This document shows, in pieces, positions 6,784 through 13,541 of a stretch of DNA of 14,014 nt. Made by a program: the position numbers and the translations under genes. The notes under the pieces were generated by a model. That model saw nothing but the letters and a program-made list of their open reading frames with translations. It made no database searches and was not told the DNA's origin. This DNA comes from Actinomycetes bacterium (GTDB lineage Bacteria; Actinomycetota; Acidimicrobiia; Acidimicrobiales; RAAP-2): positions 1 through 14,014 of the forward strand of contig JAJZMN010000118.1 of the NCBI GenBank assembly GCA_021850345.1. The letters are read 5' to 3'. Position 1 is the first letter of the stretch. Every line of letters starts with the position of its first letter.

Positions 6784-7713
6784 GCCCGAGCCTGCTGGCC
6801 TCAGGGCGCGGTCGGAGGGCGCGGTCGGAGGGCGCGCCGGTGCCGTCGTGTCGAGACGGACGGCGAGCGCAGTGCGCAGCTCGTCGGCCGCGGCCCTCAC
6901 CGGCGCCACGATGTGGTCGGCAGCCTCGGGGGTGCCCAGCCGGCTGATCGGCGCGGCCAGCGCGAGGGCAGCGAGCGGCAGGCCCCCGATGCCGGCGACG
7001 GCGACTCCGACACCCCCGATGCCGGTGTCGCCCTCTTCGAAGTTCGTGGCGTACCCGCGCACACGGATCTCGGCGAGCTCGATTTCGAGCTGCTTGCGGG
7101 ACCGGATCGAGCGGGCCGAGCGCCCGACGAGCCGGTTCGACGGGTAGCGCGCCAAGAGCTCGTCCCGGCGCAGGAGCGCGAGCATGGCCTTGCCTCCCGA
7201 GGTGCAGTGGGCAGGCAGGCTGACACCGAGGCGCGATGCCACTCGAAGGCTCTGCGGACCGTCGATCGAGTCGACGAAGTGGACCTCTGCACCCTCGAGA
7301 ACGAGCAAGCTGACCGTCTCGCGCGTGCGCTCGCGTAGGCGTTCGAGCACCGGCCGGCACCTCGTGCGAAGGCCGGCGGGCTCGTTGCCCGCGGAAGCGA
7401 TCGCAAGGACCGACGGTCCGGGGCGGTAGGCGCCGCCCTGTCGTTCGTGCACCGCGAAGCCCCGGTAGCACAGCGTTCCGAGCAGTCGATGGGCGGTCGA
7501 CGGTACGACGCCGAGGAGCTCCGCGGCCTCGGTGACGCGAAGCGAGCCGCGCTCGACGAGCGCGCGCAACAGCGCGAGCGCGTTGTCCGCGGACTGCACC
7601 ACGTAGGCCGGGACACGCTCGGGCCCCACCCCTCGCGAGCTCTCGCCGAAGCGTCCAGCCGGCATGCCGGCGCGTCCAGCCGGCGTGCCGGCGCGTCCCG
7701 TCTGTTTCTTCAC
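6772..7713 (-). CDS. IclR-family transcriptional regulator
   Basis: A 313-residue regulator. The N-terminal winged helix-turn-helix lies at about 40-95 (VTEAAELLGVVPSTAHRLLG at 60-79 includes the recognition helix). The effector-binding domain follows, with the typical LPAHCTSGGKAMLA segment and the glycine-rich GDTGIGGVGVAVAG stretch. IclR proteins usually control a divergent catabolic operon in response to a small aromatic or organic acid, and here the divergent genes encode a hydrolase, a LigW-like decarboxylase and a ThDP enzyme. The GTG at 7713 is taken as the start because a -10 box ends six bases before it. GTG or ATG codons inside the first 34 residues are alternatives. The N-terminal 30 residues are low-complexity and carry a 7-residue duplication. 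The last 14 residues are out of the likely ancestral frame because of a 13-bp duplication. Confidence 0.9.
   Translation of the reverse strand: MKKQTGRAGTPAGRAGMPAGRFGESSRGVGPERVPAYVVQSADNALALLRALVERGSLRVTEAAELLGVVPSTAHRLLGTLCYRGFAVHERQGGAYRPGPSVLAIASAGNEPAGLRTRCRPVLERLRERTRETVSLLVLEGAEVHFVDSIDGPQSLRVASRLGVSLPAHCTSGGKAMLALLRRDELLARYPSNRLVGRSARSIRSRKQLEIELAEIRVRGYATNFEEGDTGIGGVGVAVAGIGGLPLAALALAAPISRLGTPEAADHIVAPVRAAADELRTALAVRLDTTAPARPPTAPSDRALRPAGSGSVR
6804..6836. repeat. 13-bp tandem duplication in the 3' end of the IclR gene
   Basis: GGGCGCGGTCGGA is present twice (6804-6816 and 6817-6829), followed by seven more matching bases. Thirteen is not a multiple of three, so the copy number changes the reading frame of the IclR C-terminus. 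With one copy the frame would stop at the TGA complementary to 6801-6803. Confidence 0.85.
7651..7700. repeat. 21-bp in-frame tandem repeat in the IclR N-terminus
   Basis: Two 21-bp units (7651-7671 and 7672-7692) differ at one base and are followed by seven matching bases of a third. In the protein they give GRAGTPA-GRAGMPA-GRFG at residues 6-23, ahead of the DNA-binding domain, and are probably disordered. Confidence 0.85.
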
Positions 7714-7719
7714 ACAAGA

Positions 7720-7725
7720 AAGCTA
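7720..7725 (-). promoter_or_regulatory. -10 box for a leaderless IclR-gene transcript
   Basis: TAGCTT (complement of 7720-7725) fits the TANNNT pattern of actinobacterial -10 boxes and ends exactly six bases before the GTG start at 7713. There is no Shine-Dalgarno sequence in between. This spacing is what leaderless genes in Actinomycetota show. No good -35 box is visible: TTGCGG lies upstream at a spacing of 20. Confidence 0.45.
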
Positions 7726-7744
7726 CCGGCCGATCCTTGCGCTG

Positions 7745-7758
7745 ACCGCAATAGCGGT
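7745..7758. promoter_or_regulatory. Candidate operator palindrome between the IclR gene and the hydrolase operon
   Basis: ACCGC-AATA-GCGGT is a perfect 5-bp inverted repeat with a four-base centre, lying 32 bp upstream of the IclR start and 80 bp upstream of the hydrolase start. Its size and place fit an IclR-dimer site controlling both directions. It is a short palindrome in GC-rich DNA, so chance is possible. Confidence 0.4.
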
Positions 7759-7838
7759 GCGAAGGTCGAGTGCGCGCGGGTGCCCGGGAGATGGGGGCAT
7801 CCGGGCGGGTCGGTCCTGCACGACGACGAAAGGGGGCG

Positions 7839-9572
7839 ATGACGAGCGCCACATCCCACGACGCTCGCCTGGATGGCGCAGCGGCTCCGCCGCGCCGTGT
7901 CGCCACCGAGGAGGCGTTCACCTATCGCTTCGCGCCGCCGACCGGGCCGCCCGAGGCACGCGGTGCCACGCCCCCGGTCTACCGGCGCGAGGTCATCGAG
8001 GGCATGCTCGTCGAGCGTGACGTGGCCGTCTCCTTGCGCGACGACATCGTCGTCCACGCCGACGTCTACCGCCCGGCCGACGATCGCCCGGTTCCCCCGC
8101 TGCTCACCTGGGGCCCCTACGGCAAGCACGCCGACCTCCCGGTCACGACGCTCTACCCCGACGGTGGCGTCGCGCCGGGCCAGCTGTCCGCCCACACCGC
8201 GTTCGAGTCGCCCGACCCTGTCTTCTGGGTCGGGCACGGCTACGCCGTCGTCACCGTCGATCCGCCTGGCACTTGGTACAGCGACGGCGACGCGACCTTC
8301 GTCTCTCCCGAGGAGGCGGCCTTCGGCTACGACTACGTCGAATGGGCCGGCACCCAGCCGTGGAGCACCGGCAAGGTCGGCCTCTCCGGGGTCTCGTACC
8401 TCACGACCTCCCAGTGGAACATCGCGGCCACGAACCCGCCGCACCTCGCCGCCATCAACCCGTGGGAGGGGTGGAGTGACACCTACCGTGAGGTCGTCCG
8501 CCATGGGGGCATCCCCGAGACCTCGTTCTGGCCCTACATCGCGCGGCGCTGGGCCTACGGCCTCCAGCGCACCGAGGACCTTCTGGCCGAGACGACCGAG
8601 CACCCCTGCCTCGACGCCTTCTGGGAGTCGAAGGCCCCCGTGCTCGAGCGCATCACGGTCCCGGCATACGTCGTCGCGAGCTACTCCGACCAGGGTCTGC
8701 ACACCCGTGGCACTCTCGAAGGCTTCAAGCGGATCGCGTCGACGCACAAGTGGCTCGAGGTGCACGGCGGCAAGAAGTGGGGCTACTACTACTCCGCGCA
8801 GGGCCTCGCTCGGCAGCTGGCCTTCTTCGACCACTTCTTGAAGGGCATCGACAACGACGTCCCGAGCTGGCCGACGGTCCGCTTCGACGTGCGCGTCGAC
8901 CATCGCCGAGCGGTCTCCAAGGAGACGACCGGCTGGCCGCTGCCCGACACCGAGCTCGTCGTCCGCCATCTCGACGCGGAGTCAGGGCGCCTGCTCGTCG
9001 AGGCGCCGTCGCAGCCGTCGACCGTCGACTACGACGCCGAGCAGCTGGGGCGTGCACGCGGACGCGCCACCTTCGACTGGCAGCTGGACGAGGCCGTCGA
9101 GCTCGTGGGCGGCGCCCGCCTCCGCCTGTGGGTGTCCACGCCGGATGCGGACGACATGGACCTGTTCGTCGCCCTGGAGAAGCTGGACCGCTACGGCGAC
9201 CCCGTCGGCTTCAACTACTACGCCGTCTTCGAGGACGGGCCCGTCGCCCTCGGGTGGCTCCGCGTGTCGCACCGGGCGCTCGATGCCGAGCGCTCCACGG
9301 ACATCCAGCCGGTGCTGACCCACCACAGGGAGGAAAAGGTCGCCCCTGGCACGATCGTGCCCGTCGACATCGAGATCCTTCCCTCGGGCACGCGCGTCGA
9401 TGCTCGTGAGACCCTCCGTCTCGTCGTCCAGGGCACCGACGTCTACCGGCACCCGCGTCCGTTGACCCACCCCGTGCACGCCGACACCGTGAACGTCGGC
9501 ATCCACCGCATCCACACCGGTGGCGCACACGACGCCACTCTCGTGATCCCACGCCTGCGCACCGTGTGGTGA
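7839..9572 (+). CDS. CocE/NonD-family serine hydrolase
   Basis: A 577-residue protein, the normal length of the cocaine esterase/X-Pro dipeptidyl-peptidase S15 group, which cleaves esters or amides with a Ser-Asp-His triad. The alpha/beta hydrolase core spans about 55-335, with TWGPYGK (Y94, likely oxyanion Tyr), DPPGTWYSDG (141-150), nucleophile S186 in GLSGVSYL, D284 in SYSDQG and H309 in LEVHGGKKW. The C-terminal beta-sandwich (about 345-577) is the PepX_C-like domain. There is no signal peptide, so it is probably cytoplasmic. The ATG at 7839 is chosen over an upstream in-frame start at 7770 because AAAGGGGG (7829-7836) precedes it closely. The N-terminal 45 residues contain RVATEEAF, also present at the start of the next, unrelated enzyme. 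It lies 40 bp upstream of the decarboxylase gene and probably in one operon with it. Confidence 0.88.
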   Translation: MTSATSHDARLDGAAAPPRRVATEEAFTYRFAPPTGPPEARGATPPVYRREVIEGMLVERDVAVSLRDDIVVHADVYRPADDRPVPPLLTWGPYGKHADLPVTTLYPDGGVAPGQLSAHTAFESPDPVFWVGHGYAVVTVDPPGTWYSDGDATFVSPEEAAFGYDYVEWAGTQPWSTGKVGLSGVSYLTTSQWNIAATNPPHLAAINPWEGWSDTYREVVRHGGIPETSFWPYIARRWAYGLQRTEDLLAETTEHPCLDAFWESKAPVLERITVPAYVVASYSDQGLHTRGTLEGFKRIASTHKWLEVHGGKKWGYYYSAQGLARQLAFFDHFLKGIDNDVPSWPTVRFDVRVDHRRAVSKETTGWPLPDTELVVRHLDAESGRLLVEAPSQPSTVDYDAEQLGRARGRATFDWQLDEAVELVGGARLRLWVSTPDADDMDLFVALEKLDRYGDPVGFNYYAVFEDGPVALGWLRVSHRALDAERSTDIQPVLTHHREEKVAPGTIVPVDIEILPSGTRVDARETLRLVVQGTDVYRHPRPLTHPVHADTVNVGIHRIHTGGAHDATLVIPRLRTVW

Positions 9573-9612
9573 GGGCACGGGCATCGAATCCGACCGACCA
9601 TTGGAGGTACCC

Positions 9613-10698
9613 ATGACCGCACACGACGCGCCGATCGCCCGAGGAGCAGAGGACCCGAGCCTCGGCTACCTGCGCATCGCCACCGAGGAGGCCTTCTGCC
9701 CGCCCGAGCTCGCGAGGATGTGGCGGGAGCTGATCGCGGCGGGCGGGGACCTGGACCCGGGGTTCGAGAGCCTCGTCGGCTTCTACCTGCGCAGCACGGC
9801 CGAGCGGCCCAGGTACGTCGCCGAGCGCCTCGGGGACCTGGGCGCGCTCCGGCTCGCCGACATGGACGCGACCGGCATCGACCGACAGGTCATCTCGCTC
9901 ACCTCGCCGGGCACCCAGATCTTTTCGGACGCCGCGACGGCCGCGGCGGTCGCCACCTTGGCGAACGACCAGCTGGCCGAGGCGTGCCGGGCGCACCCGG
10001 ACCGCTACAGCGGGCTGGCCGCGATCGCGCCACAGGATCCTGGCGGCGCGGCCGAAGAGATCCGGCGAGCGCGCGAGGAGCTCGGCTTGTGCGGGGTCAT
10101 CTTGAACTCCCACACCAACGGTGAGTACTTCTCCGACGAGAAGTTCTGGCCGATCCTCGAAGCGGCCGAGGCGCTCGACATGCCGATCTACCTGCACCCC
10201 AACACCCCGCCGCGCGCCATGATCGGACCGCTCTTGGAGGCCGGCCTCGACGGCGCGATCTACGGCTTCGGCGTCGAGACGGGCATGCACCTCCTGCGCA
10301 TCATCACCTCCGGGGCCTTCGACCGCTTCGAGCGCCTGAAGCTCGTCGTCGGGCACTTGGGCGAGGCGCTGCCGTACTGGCTGTACCGGCTCGACTACAT
10401 GCACCGGGCGACGGTGCGCGCCGGGCGCTACGCGTGCATGAAGCCGCTCGAGCGCCAGGTGAGCGACTACTTGAAAGAGAACGTGTGGTACACGACGAGC
10501 GGCATGGCATGGGAGCCGGTGATCCAGTTCTGCCGCCAGGTGCTCGGCGCCGATCGCGTCCTCTACGCCATGGACTACCCCTACGAGTGCGTGCCCGCAG
10601 AGGTGCGCGCCCAGGACGCCATGGCGCTCGGCCCGGCCGAGCTCAAGGCGTTCTTCCAGACCAACGCGGAGGAGGTCTTCGGGCTCGAGCGGGACTGA
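9613..10698 (+). CDS. LigW-like amidohydrolase, probable aromatic acid decarboxylase
   Basis: A 361-residue amidohydrolase-superfamily (ACMSD-like) protein. It closely follows the 5-carboxyvanillate decarboxylase LigW sequence as I remember it, which releases CO2 from 5-carboxyvanillate to give vanillate in lignin biphenyl breakdown. Shared blocks include GYLRIATEEAF (18-28), LADMDATGID (81-90), the AGLDGAIYGFGVETGMHLLR run, VGHLGEALPYWLYRLDYMH and the FFQTNAEEVFG end. Metal and catalytic residues line up: E25, H195 and D321 as metal ligands, H248 and R259 in the active site, R65 near the carboxylate. The metal would be Mn or Zn. The exact substrate could be another ortho-hydroxylated benzoate. 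The start at ATG 9613 is set by GGAGG at 9603-9607. It is cotranscribed with the upstream hydrolase in all likelihood. Confidence 0.9.
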   Translation: MTAHDAPIARGAEDPSLGYLRIATEEAFCPPELARMWRELIAAGGDLDPGFESLVGFYLRSTAERPRYVAERLGDLGALRLADMDATGIDRQVISLTSPGTQIFSDAATAAAVATLANDQLAEACRAHPDRYSGLAAIAPQDPGGAAEEIRRAREELGLCGVILNSHTNGEYFSDEKFWPILEAAEALDMPIYLHPNTPPRAMIGPLLEAGLDGAIYGFGVETGMHLLRIITSGAFDRFERLKLVVGHLGEALPYWLYRLDYMHRATVRAGRYACMKPLERQVSDYLKENVWYTTSGMAWEPVIQFCRQVLGADRVLYAMDYPYECVPAEVRAQDAMALGPAELKAFFQTNAEEVFGLERD

Positions 10699-10823
10699 GC
10701 CGGTCACAGACGACGCCCGGGGCACCCGTAGATGCCGGAGGCGACCGGTGCGCTCGCGCTTTCGCCTGGCGAGGTGGCGTCAGGTAACACTTGGGGACCC
10801 GCACCCAGAAAGGCGAGCAACCG
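10699..10823 (+). other. Intergenic region between the decarboxylase and ThDP-enzyme genes
   Basis: 125 bp on the coding strand of both neighbours. It has a loose inverted repeat (CCGGTC at 10700-10705 with GACCGG at 10743-10748), a tight perfect one (TCGCC-T-GGCGA, 10762-10772), and the ribosome site of the next gene (AGAAAGGCGA, about 10808-10817). TTTCGC followed by GTAACA at an 18-bp spacing is a weak promoter candidate. Whether the ThDP gene is read through from upstream or has its own promoter is open. Confidence 0.3.
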
Positions 10824-12641
10824 ATGACCTCCACCCCCTCCGCAGTCCCAGGCGTCGACGCTCGGGGCGCGGCCGATGCACATCGGCCCAGGACGTCCTC
10901 GTCCGCCGACATCCGCACGTGCGCGGAAGACATCTTGTACTTGCTCGGCGCACACGGCGTCGACGTGCTCTTCTTGCACCCCGGGACGGACTCGGCGCCC
11001 GTTCAGGAGGCAGCAGCCACCCTCGCGGAGCGTGGCGTGCCGTACCCCCGCCTCGTCACCTGCTCCTTCGAAGCGACTGGCCTGGCTGCGGCGCATGGGT
11101 ACTGGCAAGCGACCGGCCGGCCACAGGCGGTCTGGGTGCACGTCGACGCCGGTACCCAGAACCTGGGCGCGATGGTCCACGACGTGCTGCGCGACCGGGC
11201 AGGGGTGATCGTGCTGGCCGGCAAGACGCCCTACGGGGAGGACGCGGACGATCCCGGTGGCCGCGACCAAGCCATCCACTGGGTGCAGGACGTACCCGAC
11301 CAGGCGGGCATCGTCCGCGCGTACGCCAAGTGGACCGCGGAGCTGATCCGGGCCGAGGATGCGCCCCGCGTCATCGGGCGCGCAGTCCAGGTGGCCGGAG
11401 GAGGCATCCCCGGCATGGCCTACTTGACGATCTCCCGGGACGTGCTGATGCAGCCGGCGGCTGCGCCCAGCCGTCGCCGCCTCGCCGGCTGGGCGCAGCC
11501 ACATCCTCCGGCGCTGTCGCCCGCTGCGCTCGGGCAGATCGCCGACATGATCGCCAGCGCCGAGCGGCCCGTCCTCGTCACGACGCGCGTCGGCCGGCGT
11601 CCCGACGGGATGGCGGCCGTCACGCGCTTTGCTGAGGTGGCGGCGGTCCCGGTCGTCGGTCGCCCCGAGGCGGTCAACATCGCGAACGACCATCCGCTCG
11701 CCCGCCTTCGCCCCGAGGAGGCGACAGCCCTGGTCGAGCGCGCGGACCTCTTGCTCGTCGTCGAGGCCGATGTGCCGTGGATCCCGCGTCAGGCGCACCT
11801 CGCGCCCGACGCGCGCGTGGTCCACATCGACCCCGATCCGCTCCACCCGTCCATGCCGCTGTGGACGTACCCGCTCGACGTGGCGGCGACGGCGGACGGT
11901 GCTGTCGCCCTCGCCCAGCTCGCCGACGCCCTCGAGGCACGTGCGCCAGGCGACGGTGCCGATCGCGAGGAGCGTCGCCGGCGCCTGGCTGCCGAGAAGG
12001 CAGCTGCGGGGGCGAACAGCTCGCCGCAGCCGACGAGGGGCCACGCGGCCTCAAAGGGCTCGGACGACGAGGGGAGGCTGCGGACCGCCGATGTCCTGCA
12101 GGTGCTCTCGGAATTGGTCGAGGAGGCGGACGTCGTTGTCGAAGAGGCAGTCACGAACGCGGGCGTCGTCGCCGCCCACCTGCCGCGCTCGCGCGCGGGC
12201 ACGCTCACCTCGGCAGGTGGCCCCGGGCTCGGGTGGTCCCTCGGCGCGGCGGTCGGCTTGCGCATGGCACAGCCGACGCGCCGCGTGGTCGTCGTCGTGG
12301 GCGACGGGTCCTTCATGTTCGGCGTGCCCACCGCCGCTCTCTGCCTTGCCGCCGAGGCGGCAGCTCCGTTCGTCACCGTCATCTTGAACAACGACGGGTA
12401 CCGAGCGAGCCGGCTCCCCGTGTTCTCGCTCTTCCCCGAGGGCCCCAGCTCGGCAGCTGGGGAGGCGATCGGCACGAGGTTCAGTCGCCCCCCCGACTTT
12501 GCCGCCGTCGCGCAGGCGTGCGGCGCGCTCGGGCGCACGGTCGACGACGAGGAGGGACTGCGCCGCGCGCTCGCCGACGCCTTCGCTGCCGTCGCCGCCG
12601 GCCAGGCCGCAGTCGTCGACGTCCACGTCGAGCGGCACTAG
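10824..12641 (+). CDS. Thiamine diphosphate-dependent enzyme (acetolactate synthase/benzoylformate decarboxylase superfamily)
   Basis: A 605-residue protein with the three-domain layout of ThDP 2-oxo-acid enzymes. The N-terminal PYR domain (about 30-205) includes the cofactor-activating Glu at E83 in CSFEATGLAAAHGYW and the following VHVDAGTQNLG loop. A Rossmann-like middle domain covers about 230-370. The C-terminal PP domain holds the Mg-ThDP motif starting at GDG (493-495) and ending at NN (522-523). An Ala/Arg-rich, poorly conserved linker lies at 372-415. Members decarboxylate or ligate 2-oxo acids. The PYR motif is not the classical RHE of acetolactate synthase, so a decarboxylase or lyase outside amino acid biosynthesis is more likely. 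The ATG at 10824 is favoured by AGAAAGGCGA upstream, over an in-frame ATG at 10791. It follows the LigW-like gene on the same strand. Confidence 0.88.
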   Translation: MTSTPSAVPGVDARGAADAHRPRTSSSADIRTCAEDILYLLGAHGVDVLFLHPGTDSAPVQEAAATLAERGVPYPRLVTCSFEATGLAAAHGYWQATGRPQAVWVHVDAGTQNLGAMVHDVLRDRAGVIVLAGKTPYGEDADDPGGRDQAIHWVQDVPDQAGIVRAYAKWTAELIRAEDAPRVIGRAVQVAGGGIPGMAYLTISRDVLMQPAAAPSRRRLAGWAQPHPPALSPAALGQIADMIASAERPVLVTTRVGRRPDGMAAVTRFAEVAAVPVVGRPEAVNIANDHPLARLRPEEATALVERADLLLVVEADVPWIPRQAHLAPDARVVHIDPDPLHPSMPLWTYPLDVAATADGAVALAQLADALEARAPGDGADREERRRRLAAEKAAAGANSSPQPTRGHAASKGSDDEGRLRTADVLQVLSELVEEADVVVEEAVTNAGVVAAHLPRSRAGTLTSAGGPGLGWSLGAAVGLRMAQPTRRVVVVVGDGSFMFGVPTAALCLAAEAAAPFVTVILNNDGYRASRLPVFSLFPEGPSSAAGEAIGTRFSRPPDFAAVAQACGALGRTVDDEEGLRRALADAFAAVAAGQAAVVDVHVERH

Positions 12642-12655
12642 CTCGCCCGAACCGT

Positions 12656-12691
12656 TGCCGGGCCCGCCGGTCCGCAAGCGTGGGCCCGGCA
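12656..12691. terminator. GC-rich hairpin after the ThDP-enzyme gene
   Basis: TGCCGGGCCC (12656-12665) and GGGCCCGGCA (12682-12691) are perfect 10-bp complements around a 16-base loop, 14 bp after the TAG stop. There is no T-run, as is common for actinobacterial terminators. It would separate the catabolic genes from the membrane-protein gene that starts 22 bp later, although partial read-through is possible. Confidence 0.6.
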
Positions 12692-12713
12692 GGGAACGGG
12701 TAGCAGTAGTGCG

Positions 12714-13541
12714 GTGGAGGTGACGATCGCGCTCGCGCTCGGCGCTGCGCTGTTCCTCGCGGTCGGGTTCGTGGTCCAGCAGCGGGTGGCTGCGCAGGAG
12801 CCACCCGAAGAGCGGCTCTCCTTCCTCCTCCTCGTCAAGCTCGTGCAGCGCCCCGTCTGGCTCGGCGGCGTCGCCGTCATGGCCGTCGGGCAGGTGCTCG
12901 GTGCTGCCGCGCTGAAGACGGGGAACCTGGCGCTCGTCGAGCCCGTCATCGCCACGAACCTGCTGTTCGCGTTGCCCCTCGCGGCCATCTGGAGCCGTAG
13001 GCGACTCGGCGTGCGCGAGTGGGCCGGTGGGTTCCTGCTCGTCGGTGGGCTGGCGACGTTCGTCGCCGCGGGCGACCCCCACGGGGGGCACGGCGCCTAT
13101 GTCCCGTGGACCCACTGGGTGATGGCCGGCGCCGTGGTGGGCGCCCTGGCGAGCACGCTCGTCTCGATCTCGCGGCGCCAGGACCCCTACCGCCAGGCGA
13201 CGTTCCTCGCGAGCGCGGCCGGGTTCCTCTACGGCATGCAGGACGCCCTCACGCAGCGGACCATGAGCGAGCTCGGACACGGCGTGCTCGCGATGCTCTC
13301 CACCTGGCCCGCCTACGCGCTGCTCACCGTCGCGGTCATCGCCATGCTGCTGTCGCAGAGCGCGTTCGAAGAGGCCCCGCTCTCTGCGTCACTGCCCGCC
13401 TCGACCGCCATCGAGCCCATTGCGGGGATCGCCTTCGGTGTCGGTCTCTACCACGACGCGCCGCAGTGCTCCCGCCTTCAGGCGGGAGATGAAGCGGCGC
13501 CGCCACAACGTCAAGACGGCGTCTTCTGCGAGGTGACGTAA
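12714..13541 (+). pseudogene. DMT-family membrane protein, 3' end lost to an IS200/IS605 insertion
   Basis: The frame encodes 275 residues. About 247 look native: repeated hydrophobic helices (2-21, 46-65, 74-93, 102-119, 134-152, 162-176, 195-215, 226-245) of a drug/metabolite transporter (EamA-like) protein. LALVEPVIATNLLFALPLAA and the late TAIEPIAGIAFGVGLY segment are the paired motifs of the two halves of such proteins. After that segment one more helix of about 30 residues is expected. Instead the frame enters the end hairpin of an IS element at about 13460-13490 and continues for some 27 hydrophilic residues (starting APQCSRLQ) to a stop inside the element, overlapping the convergent tnpA. 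The GTG at 12714 is the start, with a second GTG two codons later, and the ribosome site is poor. The protein is probably damaged, though a shortened form could still insert in the membrane. Confidence 0.7.
13469..13488. repeat. Terminal hairpin of the IS200/IS605 element
   Basis: CTCCCGCC-TTCA-GGCGGGAG is a perfect 8-bp stem with a four-base loop. It sits 22 bp from the tnpA stop codon and close to where the interrupted gene resumes. IS200/IS605 transposases bind such subterminal hairpins in single-stranded DNA and cut at a nearby tip. A second small inverted repeat, AAGAC-GGC-GTCTT (13513-13525), overlaps the tnpA stop and may help end transcription. Confidence 0.75.

Noticed and set aside
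6551..7921. Minus-strand frame of 456 codons over the IclR gene
   Set aside because: It is an arginine-rich out-of-frame shadow of the IclR gene, crossing the divergent promoter region.
9211..10725. Minus-strand frame of 504 codons
   Set aside because: It is antisense to the hydrolase end and the LigW-like gene, with no family pattern.
10704..12044. Minus-strand frame of 446 codons
   Set aside because: It is antisense to the ThDP enzyme and has no recognisable domain.
12051..13280. Minus-strand frame of 409 codons
   Set aside because: It is antisense to the ThDP enzyme and DMT genes, charged and of low complexity, as expected for a shadow frame.
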